Assembly (NCBI GenBank): GCA_025769875.1
Contig: JAGFNK010000176.1
Coordinates: forward strand, 32,097-96,096
Direction of reading: 5' to 3'
DNA length: 64,000 bases
Origin: Russula earlei
Lineage: Eukaryota > Basidiomycota > Agaricomycetes > Russulales > Russulaceae
Every line of letters starts with the position of its first letter. Position 1 is the stretch's first letter. The notes under the pieces were generated by a model. It was not told the DNA's origin. It was given only the letters and a program-made list of their open reading frames with translations, and made no database searches. Positions 1 to 11,294 of the stretch are shown here, in pieces. The position numbers and the translations under genes are program-made.

Positions 1-717
1 CGCATCTGGTCCTGAAGGCATAACAAGATGTCATTTACCCAGTCCGAATGTATCTGCGCGGCTTGACGGAACGTCGAGGGCTAGGAAAATTACGAGGCGG
101 TTGCTGAAGGGGAGTAAACGAGGAAAATCAATGAGACGCACTTGTCCCGGACGGAAAGAATCGACATCTGGTTCCCACTGGTATTCCATCGCGGTCGATC
201 CGCTCGTTGCCGTCGCGCTACTGAGGGCGCGCCGCCTGGAGCTGCCTTTGACGTCACCTAGGATATCACCATCGCTGCGAATCTCCTCGTCCTCGTCAGG
301 CGGATCATCGGTAACGGGGTCCACCCAACCGGTGACCAGTTCCCACCGGGTGCCGCTCTGACGCATACCCTCGTCGATACGAGGACGCCTCCGGATGGGT
401 ATGTTGAGGTCCCACGCTATGACAAGGCCATCACGGCCACCTGTGTAGAGGATGCCCTCGGGAGAAGGGCGACCGACGAGTTGGGTTGTGGTGTCAAGAG
501 CGAGAGAGGAGACGCCAAGGCGGTGGCGAGGGACGTGATGTTCGTGGGGTTGCAATACAGGCTTGGGAAGCTGTACGGGGTTGGGGATTAAGATGGGATT
601 TACAGAGCCTTTTCTATCGAAACCAAGGGGGGGAAGCCATAATAGAGGAATATTGATTGTAGATGGAGGAAAGGGAACGCCATAGGAAACACGGCGACGA
701 GGCGGCAAAGGTGCCAT
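1..717 (-). CDS. WDR48: WDR48/UAF1-like WD40 protein, 5' part (runs off left edge)
   Basis: N-terminal part of a WD40 beta-propeller protein that in other fungi and animals binds and activates ubiquitin-specific proteases. The start ATG is at 717. Exon 1 (717-142) begins with a basic MAPLPPRRRVSYG stretch and contains HRLGVSSLALDTTT and ILYTGGRDGLVIAWDL, a typical first WD repeat ending in the WD dipeptide. The frame closes at a stop near 31, but a GTGCGT donor at 141 and a CAG acceptor at 54 define an 88 nt phase-0 intron. Exon 2 then continues IHSDWVNDILLC, the start of the next blade in this family. The remaining propeller lies outside the window. Family assignment is from motif recognition and could be confused with another WD40 protein, but the N-terminal signature is distinctive. 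Confidence 0.85.
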
Positions 718-1003
718 GCATGAATGAACTGAACACCCTCAAGTCCCATCCCCTCTCCCTCTTTATTTTATTACCCGGCCCGGTAGTAGGTTGCGACTTT
801 ATTTCTCAACAGTCCATTTCAAACGGCGGAACGATAGATAGAATCCACGGGGATGGCACAGGGCGGTTGATGGCGTCGGTGATGCGTGCCCCCTAAATCG
901 CGATGTGGTATAAATCCTGCTCCTGAGTGACCCTCCCAACTTGTGGACCTTTTGTCCGTTCGTATCATTTAACGTTCACCATCCCATCGCTTACAAGTAT
1001 ACC
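718..1003. promoter_or_regulatory. Divergent intergenic promoter, WDR48-like / NUG1
   Basis: 286 bp separate the two divergent start codons (717 on minus, 1004 on plus). A TATA-like GGTATAAAT lies at 907-915, about 90 bp upstream of the plus-strand ATG. No other motif is obvious. The two genes probably share this promoter region. Confidence 0.4.
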
Positions 1004-3196
1004 ATGGCAAGAAATAGTAAGGAAAAACACTGTCCTTGTCGTTCAGGCCCATAACGCGCTCCATAGATGCAAAAAAGCCCGCCGTCCCTCTCAAATCAAG
1101 TACGCGATTTCCACCCTCGTGCGGTTCAGTTCCTCACAGCTTACACCTGCGATGTCTATACAGAGCTGAAAAAAGATCCGGGTGTACCGCGCCTGCCAAA
1201 TCTCAAAGTTCGAAACGCGGAAAAGCAACGCAGACGCTCTGTTCGTCCGCCCCTATTCCACCCACCAGTGTACCCAGTCATGACACGTATCCGTTATCTT
1301 AGTCTCCCCATACCCCACCTTATGAAGACGCAACGATGGCATCCGAGCCTACACTCTCTTCACTTGCCCAGCTCGCGGCATCTGCGTCGGCCAATGACGA
1401 CTTATCTGCGTCGTGGGAGCCTGCAACTGCGAACAAGACAAAGGAGCAGCTGCGGAGGCACTACGTCCGCACGCTGCATAAAGTCGTCGATGAAGCCGAC
1501 GTTGTCCTCCTCGTGCTCGATGCCCGCGATCCGGCGGGCTGTCGCAGTCGACTGGTAGAGGAGGAGGTGCGCAGGCGCGAAGGGGACGGCAAGCGTCTCG
1601 TGTTTGTACTCAACAAAATCGGTGCGTGCATCTCCTTCACTCGTCTAGGTGATCGACAAGTGAGCCGGGTTTTTTCTTCTTCGTTGAACAGACTTGGTAC
1701 CGCGCGAGAATGCGCAGGCGTGGCTCAAACACCTCCGCCACACGACACCCACCCTCCCCTTCCGTTCCGCTGGCTCTCATCAGCGCACAAACCTCGCTTC
1801 TGGAACCGCGCCGGCGCTGCTCCGACTACTCAAGGCATACAAACCGGGCGCAGCGCAGAGCATCACGATCGGTGTCGTCGGCTTCCCCAACGTCGGCAAG
1901 AGTAGTCTGATCAACACACTCAAACGCGCCAAGGTGAGTCCTCGCATTGCAGGGAATTGTCCTTCAACAAACGTTGTGCGCCGCGGTCCAGGTTTGTCCG
2001 GTGGCAGCGCAAGCTGGGCACACAAAGGAGCTGCAGTCCGTTCAACTCGAACGTGGTCTGCGGATAGTCGACTCGCCAGGTGTCATCTTTGACGACGACG
2101 ACAATGTCCAAGGCCAAAAGGAATCCTCGGTGCTCCTGCGCAACGTCGTGAAACCCGAAGACGTCGATGATCCAATCTCTGTTGGTCAGTATGCTCGTTT
2201 CCCCCCTTCAGTCCCACTGTTTTATATTCGGGACCGCTGCCAGTTGAAGAGATCCTCGCACGGACGCAAATTGAAAAACTGATGAAGATATACAACCTTC
2301 CCACGTTCTCCTCGACGCTCGAATTCCTTACCATGCTCGCCTTGAGCACGGGACGCCTCCTGAAAGTCAGTCCTTTCTCCCCTCTTTCAAAAGTGAAAAA
2401 ACAAACAAACAAACCACCTTTCTTGCAGGGTGGCACACCCGACATCCTTGCCACGGCGCGTCAAGTTCTCGTTGACTGGAATCACCAAAAGATTCCGTTC
2501 TTCTCTGAACCACCTGCCTTGCACGCTGCGCATATACCAACCACAATCCCCGGGAGTGCGGGTCAGATTGCCCCCGGCGCCGAGACGACCGGCCACGCAC
2601 AAATCGTGAGCGCTCTTGGTACGCCGTTCGTTCTGGAAGGCCTGTTCGGTGAGGCGGATGCGGAAGCAATGGATGCCGAGCCAGATCTGGAGCTCGCGGC
2701 CGACACTGTTGGTATGGACATAGAGGACGACACGGATATGACGGCCGCGGATGGGGGAATGATGGTTGACGACAACGATGGTGGCGACAACAAAACCGGC
2801 AACATCGACAACATACCGTGAGTCTGCCGTCCCTCCCCTCTCCCATTCTGTGAAGGGGTAAAATATTGATCAGATTTATGGACGGCGACGTCTTCCTGAC
2901 ATGACAACAGACCGAGCACGTCTGTGCGCAAGCGCAAACGTACTCGCTCGCTGGGCGCTGGCACACGGAGTTCAGCTCCTGGGCCCGCAGAGGTCGGGGA
3001 CGAGTTCCAGTTTGATCCCGAGCTGGCGCGGACGTCAAAGAGATCACGCCGGATTGCCGTGCGTAGCGCCTCACTCCCGACTGCCGCAGTCGCTGTGCGG
3101 AGTCGGCGTGCAGAGCGGCTCGCGAGGCGGAAGCATGAGCAGACGTTGCGCAGGGCCTCCAGCGCAGTCGTGGGAGGGATGCAAGTCGAGGGTTGA
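1004..3196 (+). CDS. NUG1: Nug1/GNL3 (nucleostemin) family nucleolar GTPase
   Basis: Circularly permuted GTPase of the ribosome-assembly family (Nug1, Grn1, GNL3L), which acts in the nucleolus on pre-60S particles. The G motifs come in permuted order: NKID (G4) near 1611-1695, GFPNVGKSSLIN (G1, P-loop) near 1880-1915, then DSPGV (G3) near 2070. Exons from phase tracking: 1303-1621, 1692-1933, 1992-2184, 2244-2365, 2429-2817 and 2911-3196; introns are 58-93 nt. An upstream exon ending at 1240 carries KKDPGVPRLPNLK, the conserved N-terminal family motif, and a 62 nt phase-0 intron (1241-1302) joins it. The first ATG (1004, MARNSK) is plausible, but the N-terminal junction between about 1015 and 1150 is unresolved. 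The basic C-terminal exon (VRKRKRTRS, then RSRRAERLARRKHE) suits a nuclear or nucleolar protein. About 580 aa. Nug1 versus GNL3L orthology is not settled. Confidence 0.9.
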
Positions 3197-4256
3197 GACT
3201 TTGAGATAGGTATGTCAACAATGCTCTGATGAAATTTCCCTCACGACTAAGTCAGGCAACGGGAAACCCCCATAGATGTTGTATAGTATAGTACTGAACG
3301 TGACCCCTTTCTCGGTTCAGATAAAATTCTTTTGATGTGATCACAGGACATGATGTGTTTCGCTCCGTCCGCCGCCTTTCTGACAATCCAAACCGGGTTA
3401 GCTGAATCTGTGTTTGGTCGCGTCCATTTGATGATGTGTAGCGGAATAGAACAAAAGGGGATGCAGTCGTCGTGCCTGCCGACCAAGCCTGACGCTGAGT
3501 GCAAGTCGCATATGAGCTTTAGATTGTCTATGACGGAAGGCCAGAATCTGTAGCTGCCTTGCCAACCTGTCCAGCCGTCCGAGTACAGTGCCTGGCAAAA
3601 ACACACTACCAAACCCCTTCCGATGGCCCATTTATCATTACAGCGCCCCAGGGGAAGTCGTGGAGCGCATAGACAGGTTTCCTCCGAGACTTCCACGCCT
3701 CTCAACATTTGGAGAACGCCACCCACCAGTATCATCCAACTCGGTATAAATACAAAAAGCCGACACCTGCATTTTGATGTGCCACAGTGCCAGTGGTGAT
3801 ACATTCCGTGATGTAAGGAGAGCCGTAGCGTTTTGTTTTTCTCTTGCGTGCTCCACCCGCCTATACTGAGACCTCAGGCTTTTTCTTGTTTCCCGAAGGA
3901 CACGCTAGCCTTTATCCGTGCAATCAAGGCTGGTCTCTCGTATTAGCGCGGGACTGGTTGGTTTTATCTTACAGCCAAGCGTCCTTCCGTGCCTCTAGCG
4001 CGGGACCTCTCTCTTTTACCATCTAGGCAAGCTTTTGTTCCGTGCCTTCACCGCGGGACGTTCCCCTTGTCGAAATATGGACAAGCTCTCGTCCGTGCCT
4101 TTAGCATGTGTTACTCGTACTCAGCGTAGGTCGCTCTACATCCCATCCTGGGCATCATGCACAGACCACGGTAATTCACGAAATATATATCAGCGCCATT
4201 CGCCATGCTAGGACGATGTGCCCCAGTGACTCGTCTTTCTCTTCGAATCCTGGGCC
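3197..4256. other. Intergenic region upstream of ILV2
   Basis: About 1.06 kb without a recognised gene. Short ORFs here (for example 3247-3804 minus) match nothing I know. It contains a degenerate tandem repeat (3900-4110, listed separately), an AT-rich TATA-like stretch near 4181-4190, and a TGACTC hexamer at 4227-4232 that matches the core of the Gcn4/CPC1 site used in general amino acid control. The hexamer is short enough to occur by chance. Confidence 0.4.
3905..4110 (+). repeat. Degenerate ~53 bp tandem repeat
   Basis: The motif TCCGTGC recurs at 3915, 3986, 4039 and 4092. The last three spacings are 53 bp and the first is 71 bp. Units share TCCGTGCCT, a short variable stretch and GCGCGGGAC, followed by a pyrimidine-rich run. 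Similarity between units is partial. It sits 150-350 bp upstream of the ILV2 start. Confidence 0.55.
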
Positions 4257-6572
4257 ATGTGTCTTGCGGCTGTTAAACGTGGCGCTCCATCTCGGTCCAA
4301 AGTGATAAAGCCTTCCACTTTATCACGGTTTCGCTCCACTGCACCTGCCATCGCCAAGCGAGAACAAGCGAGGGAAACGATCAGGGACCATGCACAGGAC
4401 ATCAGTCGTGCATCAGCTTATGGTGCGATTGTCTCTGAGACTCTGTACGCTTCTTTCTCTTCTTTTTTTCCCCTACCGTCCTTTCCATTCACTCATGAAA
4501 TTTGCAGCCATCCGGTTCCTCTGCCTACCCTCCGACAGTTACCTCCGAAAACCAATGTTCCAGCGCTCCGCACTCATCAGGATACTCTCTCGAGCTCGTT
4601 CGTCGATATGTCAGGCGCTAAAATTTTCTACGAGATGATGCTTCGACATAACGTCAAACATATGTTTGGAATCCCCGGTGGAGCGATCCTCCCTGTGTTC
4701 GATGCCATCTACGATTCAAATAAGCTCGACTTTGTCCTCTCTAGGCACGAGCAGGCCGCTGGACACATGGCCGAGGGCTACGCTCGCGTATCTGGCAAGC
4801 CTGGCGTTGTCCTTGTGACGTCAGGGCCCGGTGTCACGAACGTTGTCACTCCAATGCACGACGCCCTGAGTGACGGTATTCCTTTGGTCGTGTTCTGTGG
4901 TCAGGTCCCGAATTCCGCCATAGGATCCGACGCATTCCAGGAAGTCGACATCGTGGGCATCTCCCGCAGTTGCACGAAATGGAACGTAATGGTCAAGCAT
5001 ATCACCGAGCTGCCCAGGAGAATCAATGAAGCTTTCAAGATAGCCACGTCTGGTCGCCCCGGCCCTGTGTTGGTGGATCTTCCAAAGGACGTGACAGCCA
5101 GCATCCTCCGGAGTCCTCTGCCTCTCGAGGAGACCACTCCCGGGTTTTCTCTTGGATTACCCTCAAAGCCTCAGCGCGGCCCGTCTGCCCTCCCTTCTGA
5201 TCAACTCGAATCCATACATCAGGCCTCTCGGCTCATCAACCAAGCTGAGCGTCCTCTTATCTATGCAGGTCATGGCGTCTTGGGAAGCTTGCTGGGTCCC
5301 GAGCTTGTGGCACAGCTCGCACGTAGAGGAAATATTCCCGTGACGACAACGATGCTCGGTCTCGGTGCCTTTGATGAATCAGATCCCAAGAGCTTGCACA
5401 TGGTCGGTATGCATGGCTCTGCATACGCCAATCTTGCAATGCAGCAGGCGGACGTGATCATCGCCCTTGGTGCGCGCTTCGATGATCGCGTCACTGGCAA
5501 TGTCTCGAAATTTGCGCCCACCGCACGTGCGGCGGCGGCGCAAGGACGTGGAGGGTTTATTCACTTCGAGATTCAGCCGAAGAACGTGGACAAAATCGTG
5601 GATGCAACCATTCCTATTCTCGGCGATGTCGCTGAGAATCTCGGAGCAATGCTCCCTCTGGTTCAATACTCGGAACGTGCACCGTGGTTTGAGGATATCG
5701 GTGAGTGGAAGGAGAGGTACCCGTTCACCTACGTGAAAGGCGATTCGGAAAAAGGCGAGAAAATGAAGCCGCAGGAAGTGATTGAAGAACTTGACCGACA
5801 AGTAGAACCGTACAAAGAGAACGTAGTCATCACCACAGGGGTCGGACAGCACCAAATGTGGGCTGCCCAACACTTCCGATGGCGGTACCCACGGTCAATG
5901 ATCTCGTCAGGCGGGCTTGGCGTAGGCGATTCCCTTCTTGGTCACATTCATTCTGACTTGGTCCTCCAGACAATGGGATTCGGTCTCCCTTCAGCGATCG
6001 GTGCAAAGCTGGCCGCACCGAACAAAATGGTCATTGATATTGATGGTGATGCCTCGTTCAGCATGAGCGCCATGGAACTCGCAACGGCCTCTCAATTGAA
6101 CATCGGGGTCAAAGTCATTGTCTTGAACAACGATTTCCATGGCATGGTACTCCAATGGCAGGGTCTGTTTTCGTTTTCTCGTGCTCACTTCACGCGTGTT
6201 GATCGGATGCTGGCAGACCTTTTCTATGATCGTCGATATTCCAACTCGCGCTTGGTCAACCCTGATTTCGTTGTGCTCGCGAAGGCGATGGGAGCGCACG
6301 CCATTCGTGCGAGCAATGCGAACGAGCTCCCCGAGAAAATGAAGGAGTTTTTGGAGTACGACGGGAATAAACCCGTACTGTTGGAGTGTGCCGTAGAGGT
6401 AAAGGAACATGTCTTCCCGATGGTGCGCTTACCCGGTTTGAATTTCACCGTTCGCTATTGATTCGTCGGGCAGGTTCCCGCAGGAGCGGCTTTGCATGAA
6501 CAGATCTTGCACCCTGCGTTGAGGGACAGGAAGCAAGACACAAAGGCACGACGACGACTGCCTCTGACCTGA
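4257..6572 (+). CDS. ILV2: Acetolactate synthase catalytic subunit (ILV2)
   Basis: Thiamine-diphosphate enzyme that condenses pyruvate to acetolactate, or pyruvate plus 2-oxobutyrate to acetohydroxybutyrate: first common step of Val, Leu and Ile synthesis, in mitochondria. Visible are the catalytic Glu in SRHEQAAGHMAEGYARVSG (about residue 143), the FAD/central domain, and the ThDP motif IDGDASFSM...VLNND in the C-terminal third. The N-terminus (about 60 aa, rich in Arg/Ser) looks like a mitochondrial presequence. Three introns were resolved: 4445-4507 (63 nt), 6163-6216 (54 nt) and 6423-6473 (51 nt). The first two lie in frame without stops, and without splicing they would insert 21 and 18 foreign residues. 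The third is needed to reach the conserved tail PAGAALHEQILHPALR. Spliced product 715 aa. An upstream ATG at 4205 (MLGRCAPVTRLSLR) is out of frame and closes quickly. Confidence 0.95.
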
Positions 6573-7601
6573 TGAACGAACTGGCAGCGTACGCAGCTGG
6601 TTGAAGACGACGATTGATTTCCATCACACACATGCTCTTTCTGTTCCAATGACAGGCAGACTTTCTTCCACGCCGTTTACTGTTCGAACGGCTTGTATTT
6701 GATTCGGCTCTTCCAATCTCTCTTCTGTAATATCAGCAAGTAACACGTGTCTCGACGTACGCATCCTATTGCGAGTGCACGGTAGCTGAGGCGCCGCCTA
6801 GGGCTCTAATCTCGTTTAGATACTCTTGGACTCTGCCCCGGATGCATTCCCTCAGATGCGCGGGCCTTGTCTAAATACCGGCAGTTCAGACCGAATCCTC
6901 GTTTTCGTAGATAATAGTTCTACGACCAGCAGTCGTTGTCGGATATCATGAGGCCATTCTACTGCGATTAGAGCACGATAAGGGCGTGGATTTTAACATG
7001 CGAGGTGAACGAGGTCCAGTGCATGGTGGCCGCACCACTCCATAGAATGTCCCAGAGCGCGACGTGCGCACTGCGTTGCGTTGCCCCACCGCGCATACAC
7101 ATACCATCTGGCATAGGGCAAAAAAATTCCCCGGGCGCAGAGGTGACCGGCCACGCGACGTGCCGACCGTGAGCGCGGCGGAAGGGGGAGCGGAGACTAG
7201 TACTGCAACGCAAGCTAACATGCAGATGGCTAGAAAAAGTAGGTGGGACAAAGCGAGCGCTTGCGAAGCAGTTTTTTTTTTTTTTTTGATACGTGCATCA
7301 TGTATATTGGTTGGAGGTAAATGGCTATATCGTAGTAGTCCAGGTGTGTCCACGCCTACGGGAAGCAGATAAAGATAGCCTTGAGCTAGAGGTGAATCAC
7401 TCCCATCGATCTCTACTGGTGACGATGACGGCAGAACGAAAACCCCCGTGACAGCAACAACTCTTGCGTCGTCAAACTTGACCACATCACAGATCAAATC
7501 CTGTACTGCCGGACCGACTGATATCTCGGGCGTCTATTACGCTCCAAAGTAGTGGACGAAAAGGTCTGGCATCGTGGTCTCCTTCGCGGCCACAACAGTG
7601 G
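6573..7601. other. Intergenic gap between ILV2 and F-box cluster
   Basis: About 1 kb with no recognised gene on either strand. It contains a T15 run at about 7271-7288. ORFs here are short and show no family resemblance. Confidence 0.5.
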
Positions 7602-9044
7602 TCAGCAAAGGCGAACAAGGGAAACCGGATATCCTGCGGTCTGGCGGGCATCGATGAATGAGGCGAATGAGGTTCTGGCATCGTCGATTCCTGTATATGT
7701 CAGCTTCTTCAGCTCGGGCAACAACTCCATCGGTGATTGTCCGGCCTCTATCTGTAGAGAACGAGAAACCTCCCGGATGAGCTTACGGTCCACCCGAAGG
7801 GTCTTCACTCTGTTAAACGACCTGAGCAGTTCGCGCCACTGTTCGCGGTCCGCTTCATTCTTCCACTCCCACGGTACAGAGTGCCTCCTATACTCGAGAG
7901 CAAGATCGTCCACCGCAGAGAATACGGTCGTAGGCCCGTTAAAAATCTGTGCTGCGGACGCTACCTGCCAGTCAAGGCCTTTGCAGATAATACGCATGTA
8001 GAGGGAAAACACCCTGGCCCCTTCACCGGGATACACTCGCACGTCAACTCCCTCGTTAAAGAAACCGATCGTGGCACGGTTGAACGTGAGATTCTCTGTG
8101 GTCCTCATGAACTGCAGGAGGTGTGGGATGGAGAACGTGAGCTGGTTAAACAACAGGATGTCTAACCTCTTGAGATTGGGGGTCGTGATCCATGGAAGGA
8201 GTGCTTCCAAGTAAACGCTGGTACCGAAGAACCCAAACCAGCGAAGGTTTGGAAGTGTGGCGTGTGTCACGGTCGGCGTGTGCAATAATTGGTCCTCGAC
8301 GTCACGGTTGGGAATAGGGGAATGAAAGGCGATCAATAACGTTTCCAGCTGCGGCAAGAGTGAGAGCCATTGGAGCATATCGTTTGGGGGAAAGTGGGCA
8401 AATGGGTGGATATTCATCAACGAGAGTGTGACGATGGCCGCAGCTGTGTTAAGTAGCGGAGCGCCAATGGGAAAGGCAAAGTCATCCAGTATGAGGTGGC
8501 GCAAGTGCGGTGCCTGAAGCGTTTCGGGAAGTACCAAGGGTGTATCGTGCTTGGCTGGGGGCATGATATACAGATAGTCCAGCATCGGAAATTCGTCGTC
8601 CATGGCCGCGATGAGCTTCTCCAGATTGGCAACGGGCATCCAAAGGCGGATGCGGCGGACTCGGTCGCGATGTCGGAGCGCGAGCAGCATGCCCTCTTCG
8701 TCTTGCGCGGTCAGTTCGCACTGAATGTTAATGTAATCCATAACGAGAGGCAAGGCGGGTGACTGCGCCAACATATCTGCTACGGGTGTGCCATATGTGC
8801 AAAGAAGGCAGAGACCCAGGTGGGATGCCGACCCGAGCACGAGGTGCCGCCACCTTCTGCAAACGTGGGCGAACGTGTACCACCAGCGTTCCCGGTCCCA
8901 TCTACCCCCGCGGAGGACATGGGTATCATCCGTCTCGTCTTCGTCTAGAAGGGCCGGTCGACAGAGACTGAATATGCTGAGGAGTGAGTCGTCGTCGAGG
9001 ATGTGGATGTATACGCGAAGCGATCTATTGCCCGTGCGCCGTGT
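7602..9044 (-). CDS. F-box/LRR-like protein, paralogue 1 (no in-frame ATG)
   Basis: Member of an F-box family expanded in agaricomycetes; such proteins are usually substrate adaptors of SCF ubiquitin ligases. Reading minus from about 9044: VYIHILDDDSLLSIFSLCRP (F-box), then WWYTFAHVCRRWRHLVLGSA, then leucine-rich repeats such as LRHLILDDFAFPIGAPLL and LPQLETLLIAFHSPIP, ending at 7602. It aligns along its whole length with paralogue 2 (9798-11294). The open frame starts after an in-frame TGA at 9045-9047 and contains no ATG upstream of the F-box. The ATG corresponding to paralogue 2's start (9046-9048) is out of frame and hits a stop within eight codons. So either there is an unseen first exon or the gene lost its start. 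About 480 codons are otherwise open. Confidence 0.65.
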   Translation of the reverse strand, partial: TRRTGNRSLRVYIHILDDDSLLSIFSLCRPALLDEDETDDTHVLRGGRWDRERWWYTFAHVCRRWRHLVLGSASHLGLCLLCTYGTPVADMLAQSPALPLVMDYINIQCELTAQDEEGMLLALRHRDRVRRIRLWMPVANLEKLIAAMDDEFPMLDYLYIMPPAKHDTPLVLPETLQAPHLRHLILDDFAFPIGAPLLNTAAAIVTLSLMNIHPFAHFPPNDMLQWLSLLPQLETLLIAFHSPIPNRDVEDQLLHTPTVTHATLPNLRWFGFFGTSVYLEALLPWITTPNLKRLDILLFNQLTFSIPHLLQFMRTTENLTFNRATIGFFNEGVDVRVYPGEGARVFSLYMRIICKGLDWQVASAAQIFNGPTTVFSAVDDLALEYRRHSVPWEWKNEADREQWRELLRSFNRVKTLRVDRKLIREVSRSLQIEAGQSPMELLPELKKLTYTGIDDARTSFASFIDARQTAGYPVSLVRLC

Positions 9045-9797
9045 TCATTCACAAGTTGATAAGACAGAAGCAAGGGAAGCGGACGACGCACCCCCAGAGT
9101 TGGGATTCATAACTCGGAGCACCTTGACCATTACTTTCTGTAGAATGAAGACGAGGGAGACGAGACATGGCAAGGGACTCGAAATACTAGACTACCAGCT
9201 GGGGAGCGGACGGCGTCGTGATTGGTCATGGGCTTGACTTGACGTCGCGACCACGTCAAGGGGAGTGTGCGGCCGTGGGAGGCGCTTATTGTAGTCTATG
9301 GTGCACAGGATAAAAAGGAGGCTAATGCAGCATCGGGCATCGGGTTTCCAGCGGTCGCAGTCAGGAGGGAGGATTGTGAAAGAGGGCGGCACGGTGCCTG
9401 CGGGTTATCTGGCCTGCCTGGCCTATGATCGATCGCCACTCAGGGTTGACACGTTGACAACTCACACCATGCAAACGTTATGGAAAATCGGTATCTTTTC
9501 GTGAACAGTTGGACACATCCCATAAATTCGTATGGATGAGACGTGCGTGGAGGCACGCTGGTTTATGGGTCGTAGGTAACAAGTCGTGGCGCGGCAAGAT
9601 GAGATAGAAAAATACGACGCAATCCGACGACGATGCACGCTCGTGGGCATTCATTACGGTCTTATTTCCATTCCATCCTCTCTGCATCGCGATCTCCCCG
9701 ATGGTCATGGTGTTGGCCGCGGGGGAGAAGAGCAAGTCGAAATGTGACAATACATGTATTCGGGGTCCGTGTTCGAAGCATCGAGGGCACGGTCAGC
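9045..9797. other. Spacer between F-box paralogues 1 and 2
   Basis: No gene recognised. It holds the presumed promoter of paralogue 1 and the 3' flank of paralogue 2. Short ORFs here show no family resemblance. Confidence 0.4.
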
Positions 9798-11294
9798 CTA
9801 GTACCCATTCGTGGAAACAGAGGCCACGGACACCAACGATTCCGAGCGGCTTGATGCACGACGGACCAGGACGACGGGGGCGCCAACGCTCTGTCGCATA
9901 TAAAGGAACGGGGCGAACAAGTCGGCAGCAAAGCCACTGGCAGGATATGAGAGCTTCTTCAGCTCGGGTAACAGTTCCAAGGGCGATTCTCCTTCCTCCA
10001 GTCGGAGAGAATGAGAGAGCTCCCAGATGAGCTCGTCGTCCACTCGGAGGGTCTTCACCTTGCTGAACGACCTCAGAAGTTCGCGCCACTGTGTGCGGTC
10101 CGCTTCATTGTGCCACTCCGCTGATACAAAGTGGCCTCCGTACTCGAGAGTAAGATGCTCGACATCAGAGAACATGGTCCCGAGCGCAGTCAAAATATGC
10201 GCTGCGGATGCCACCTGCCAGTCAAAGACTTTGCAGATAACATGCATGTAGAGGGCATATACCCCAGCCTCCTCACTGGGGTGTACGAATACGTTAACAC
10301 CCTTGGCGAAGAACTCGATCCTGACGCTACCAAACCTGAGGTTCTCTGCCATCCTTATAAACTGCACGAGGTGTGGAATGGAAAACGTGAGCTGGTTGAA
10401 GAACAAGACTTGGAGTTTCTGGAGAAGAGGGGTCGTCATCCGAGGAAGAAGCGCTTCCAAGTAAGCGCTCGTTCCTCTGAACCCAAACCAGCGGAGAGTA
10501 GGAAGTGTGACGTGCGTCGCCATCGGCGTGCGCGATAGTTGCATCTCGACGTCACGGTAGGGAATAGGCGAGTAAAATTCGATCCCCAGGGTCTCCAGTT
10601 GAGGCAGGAGAGAGAGCCGTTGGAGTAGATCATTTGGGGTGAAGTAGGCAGATGGGTGAATGTTTATCAGCGAAAGCGTGGCAAGGACTGCGGACGCGGT
10701 TAGTAATGGAGATCCGATTGGAATGGCAAAGTTATCTAGTACGAGGTGGCGTAAATGTGGCGCTTGAAGCGTTTTGGGGAGCATCAGGCCAGCGTCCGAG
10801 TCTTGCTTCGCTAGAGCCTCGATATACAGGAATTCCAGGATCGGGAATCCGTCATCCAGAGCCATGAGGAGCGTCCGTAAATTCGGAACATCCCTCCAAA
10901 GTCGGATGCGGCGAACTCGATCACGATGCCGGAGTGCGAGCAGTATTCCCTCCTCATCTTCCGTAGTCACCTCGCGATCTTCGTCGATGTAGTCGATGAT
11001 AATAGGAAAGGGGGGTGAATGAGCCAGCATGTCTGCTACCGGTGTGCCATATGTGCAAAGAAGGCAAAGACCCAAGTGGGATGCTGACCCGAGAACAAGG
11101 TATCGCCACCTTCGACAAACGTGGGCGAGCTTGAACCACCAGCGTTCGTGGACCCACATTCCCCCCTCTAAGATATGGTCGTCGTCAGCTTCATCTTCGT
11201 CTAAAAGGACTGGCCGACAAAGGTAAAAGATGTTGAGGAGCGAATCACTGTCGAGGATATGGATAGAGGCACTATATGGACTGTAGCAGGACAT
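9798..11294 (-). CDS. F-box/LRR-like protein, paralogue 2 (intact)
   Basis: Intact single-exon F-box protein, 498 aa from the ATG at 11294 (MSCYSPYSASIHILDSDS). The F-box covers roughly residues 8-80: SLLNIFYLCRPVLLDEDE, then WWFKLAHVCRRWRYLVLG. The rest is leucine-rich, with segments such as LRHLVLDNFAIPIGSPLL and LPQLETLGIEFYSPIP. The frame is open further upstream (a GTG at 11354), but the first ATG fits the F-box position. A TATA-like TATTTATATT lies about 30 bp upstream of the ATG. The likely role is substrate recognition in an SCF complex; the substrate is unknown. It is clearly a tandem duplicate of paralogue 1, sharing long identical DNA stretches such as the one coding GSASHLGLCLLCTYGTPVAD. 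Confidence 0.8.
   Translation of the reverse strand: MSCYSPYSASIHILDSDSLLNIFYLCRPVLLDEDEADDDHILEGGMWVHERWWFKLAHVCRRWRYLVLGSASHLGLCLLCTYGTPVADMLAHSPPFPIIIDYIDEDREVTTEDEEGILLALRHRDRVRRIRLWRDVPNLRTLLMALDDGFPILEFLYIEALAKQDSDAGLMLPKTLQAPHLRHLVLDNFAIPIGSPLLTASAVLATLSLINIHPSAYFTPNDLLQRLSLLPQLETLGIEFYSPIPYRDVEMQLSRTPMATHVTLPTLRWFGFRGTSAYLEALLPRMTTPLLQKLQVLFFNQLTFSIPHLVQFIRMAENLRFGSVRIEFFAKGVNVFVHPSEEAGVYALYMHVICKVFDWQVASAAHILTALGTMFSDVEHLTLEYGGHFVSAEWHNEADRTQWRELLRSFSKVKTLRVDDELIWELSHSLRLEEGESPLELLPELKKLSYPASGFAADLFAPFLYMRQSVGAPVVLVRRASSRSESLVSVASVSTNGY

Noticed and set aside
4205..4276. Upstream ATG giving a presequence-like peptide before ILV2
   Set aside because: Frame closes after 23 codons and no intron of usable size joins it to the ILV2 frame; ATG 4257 is in frame.
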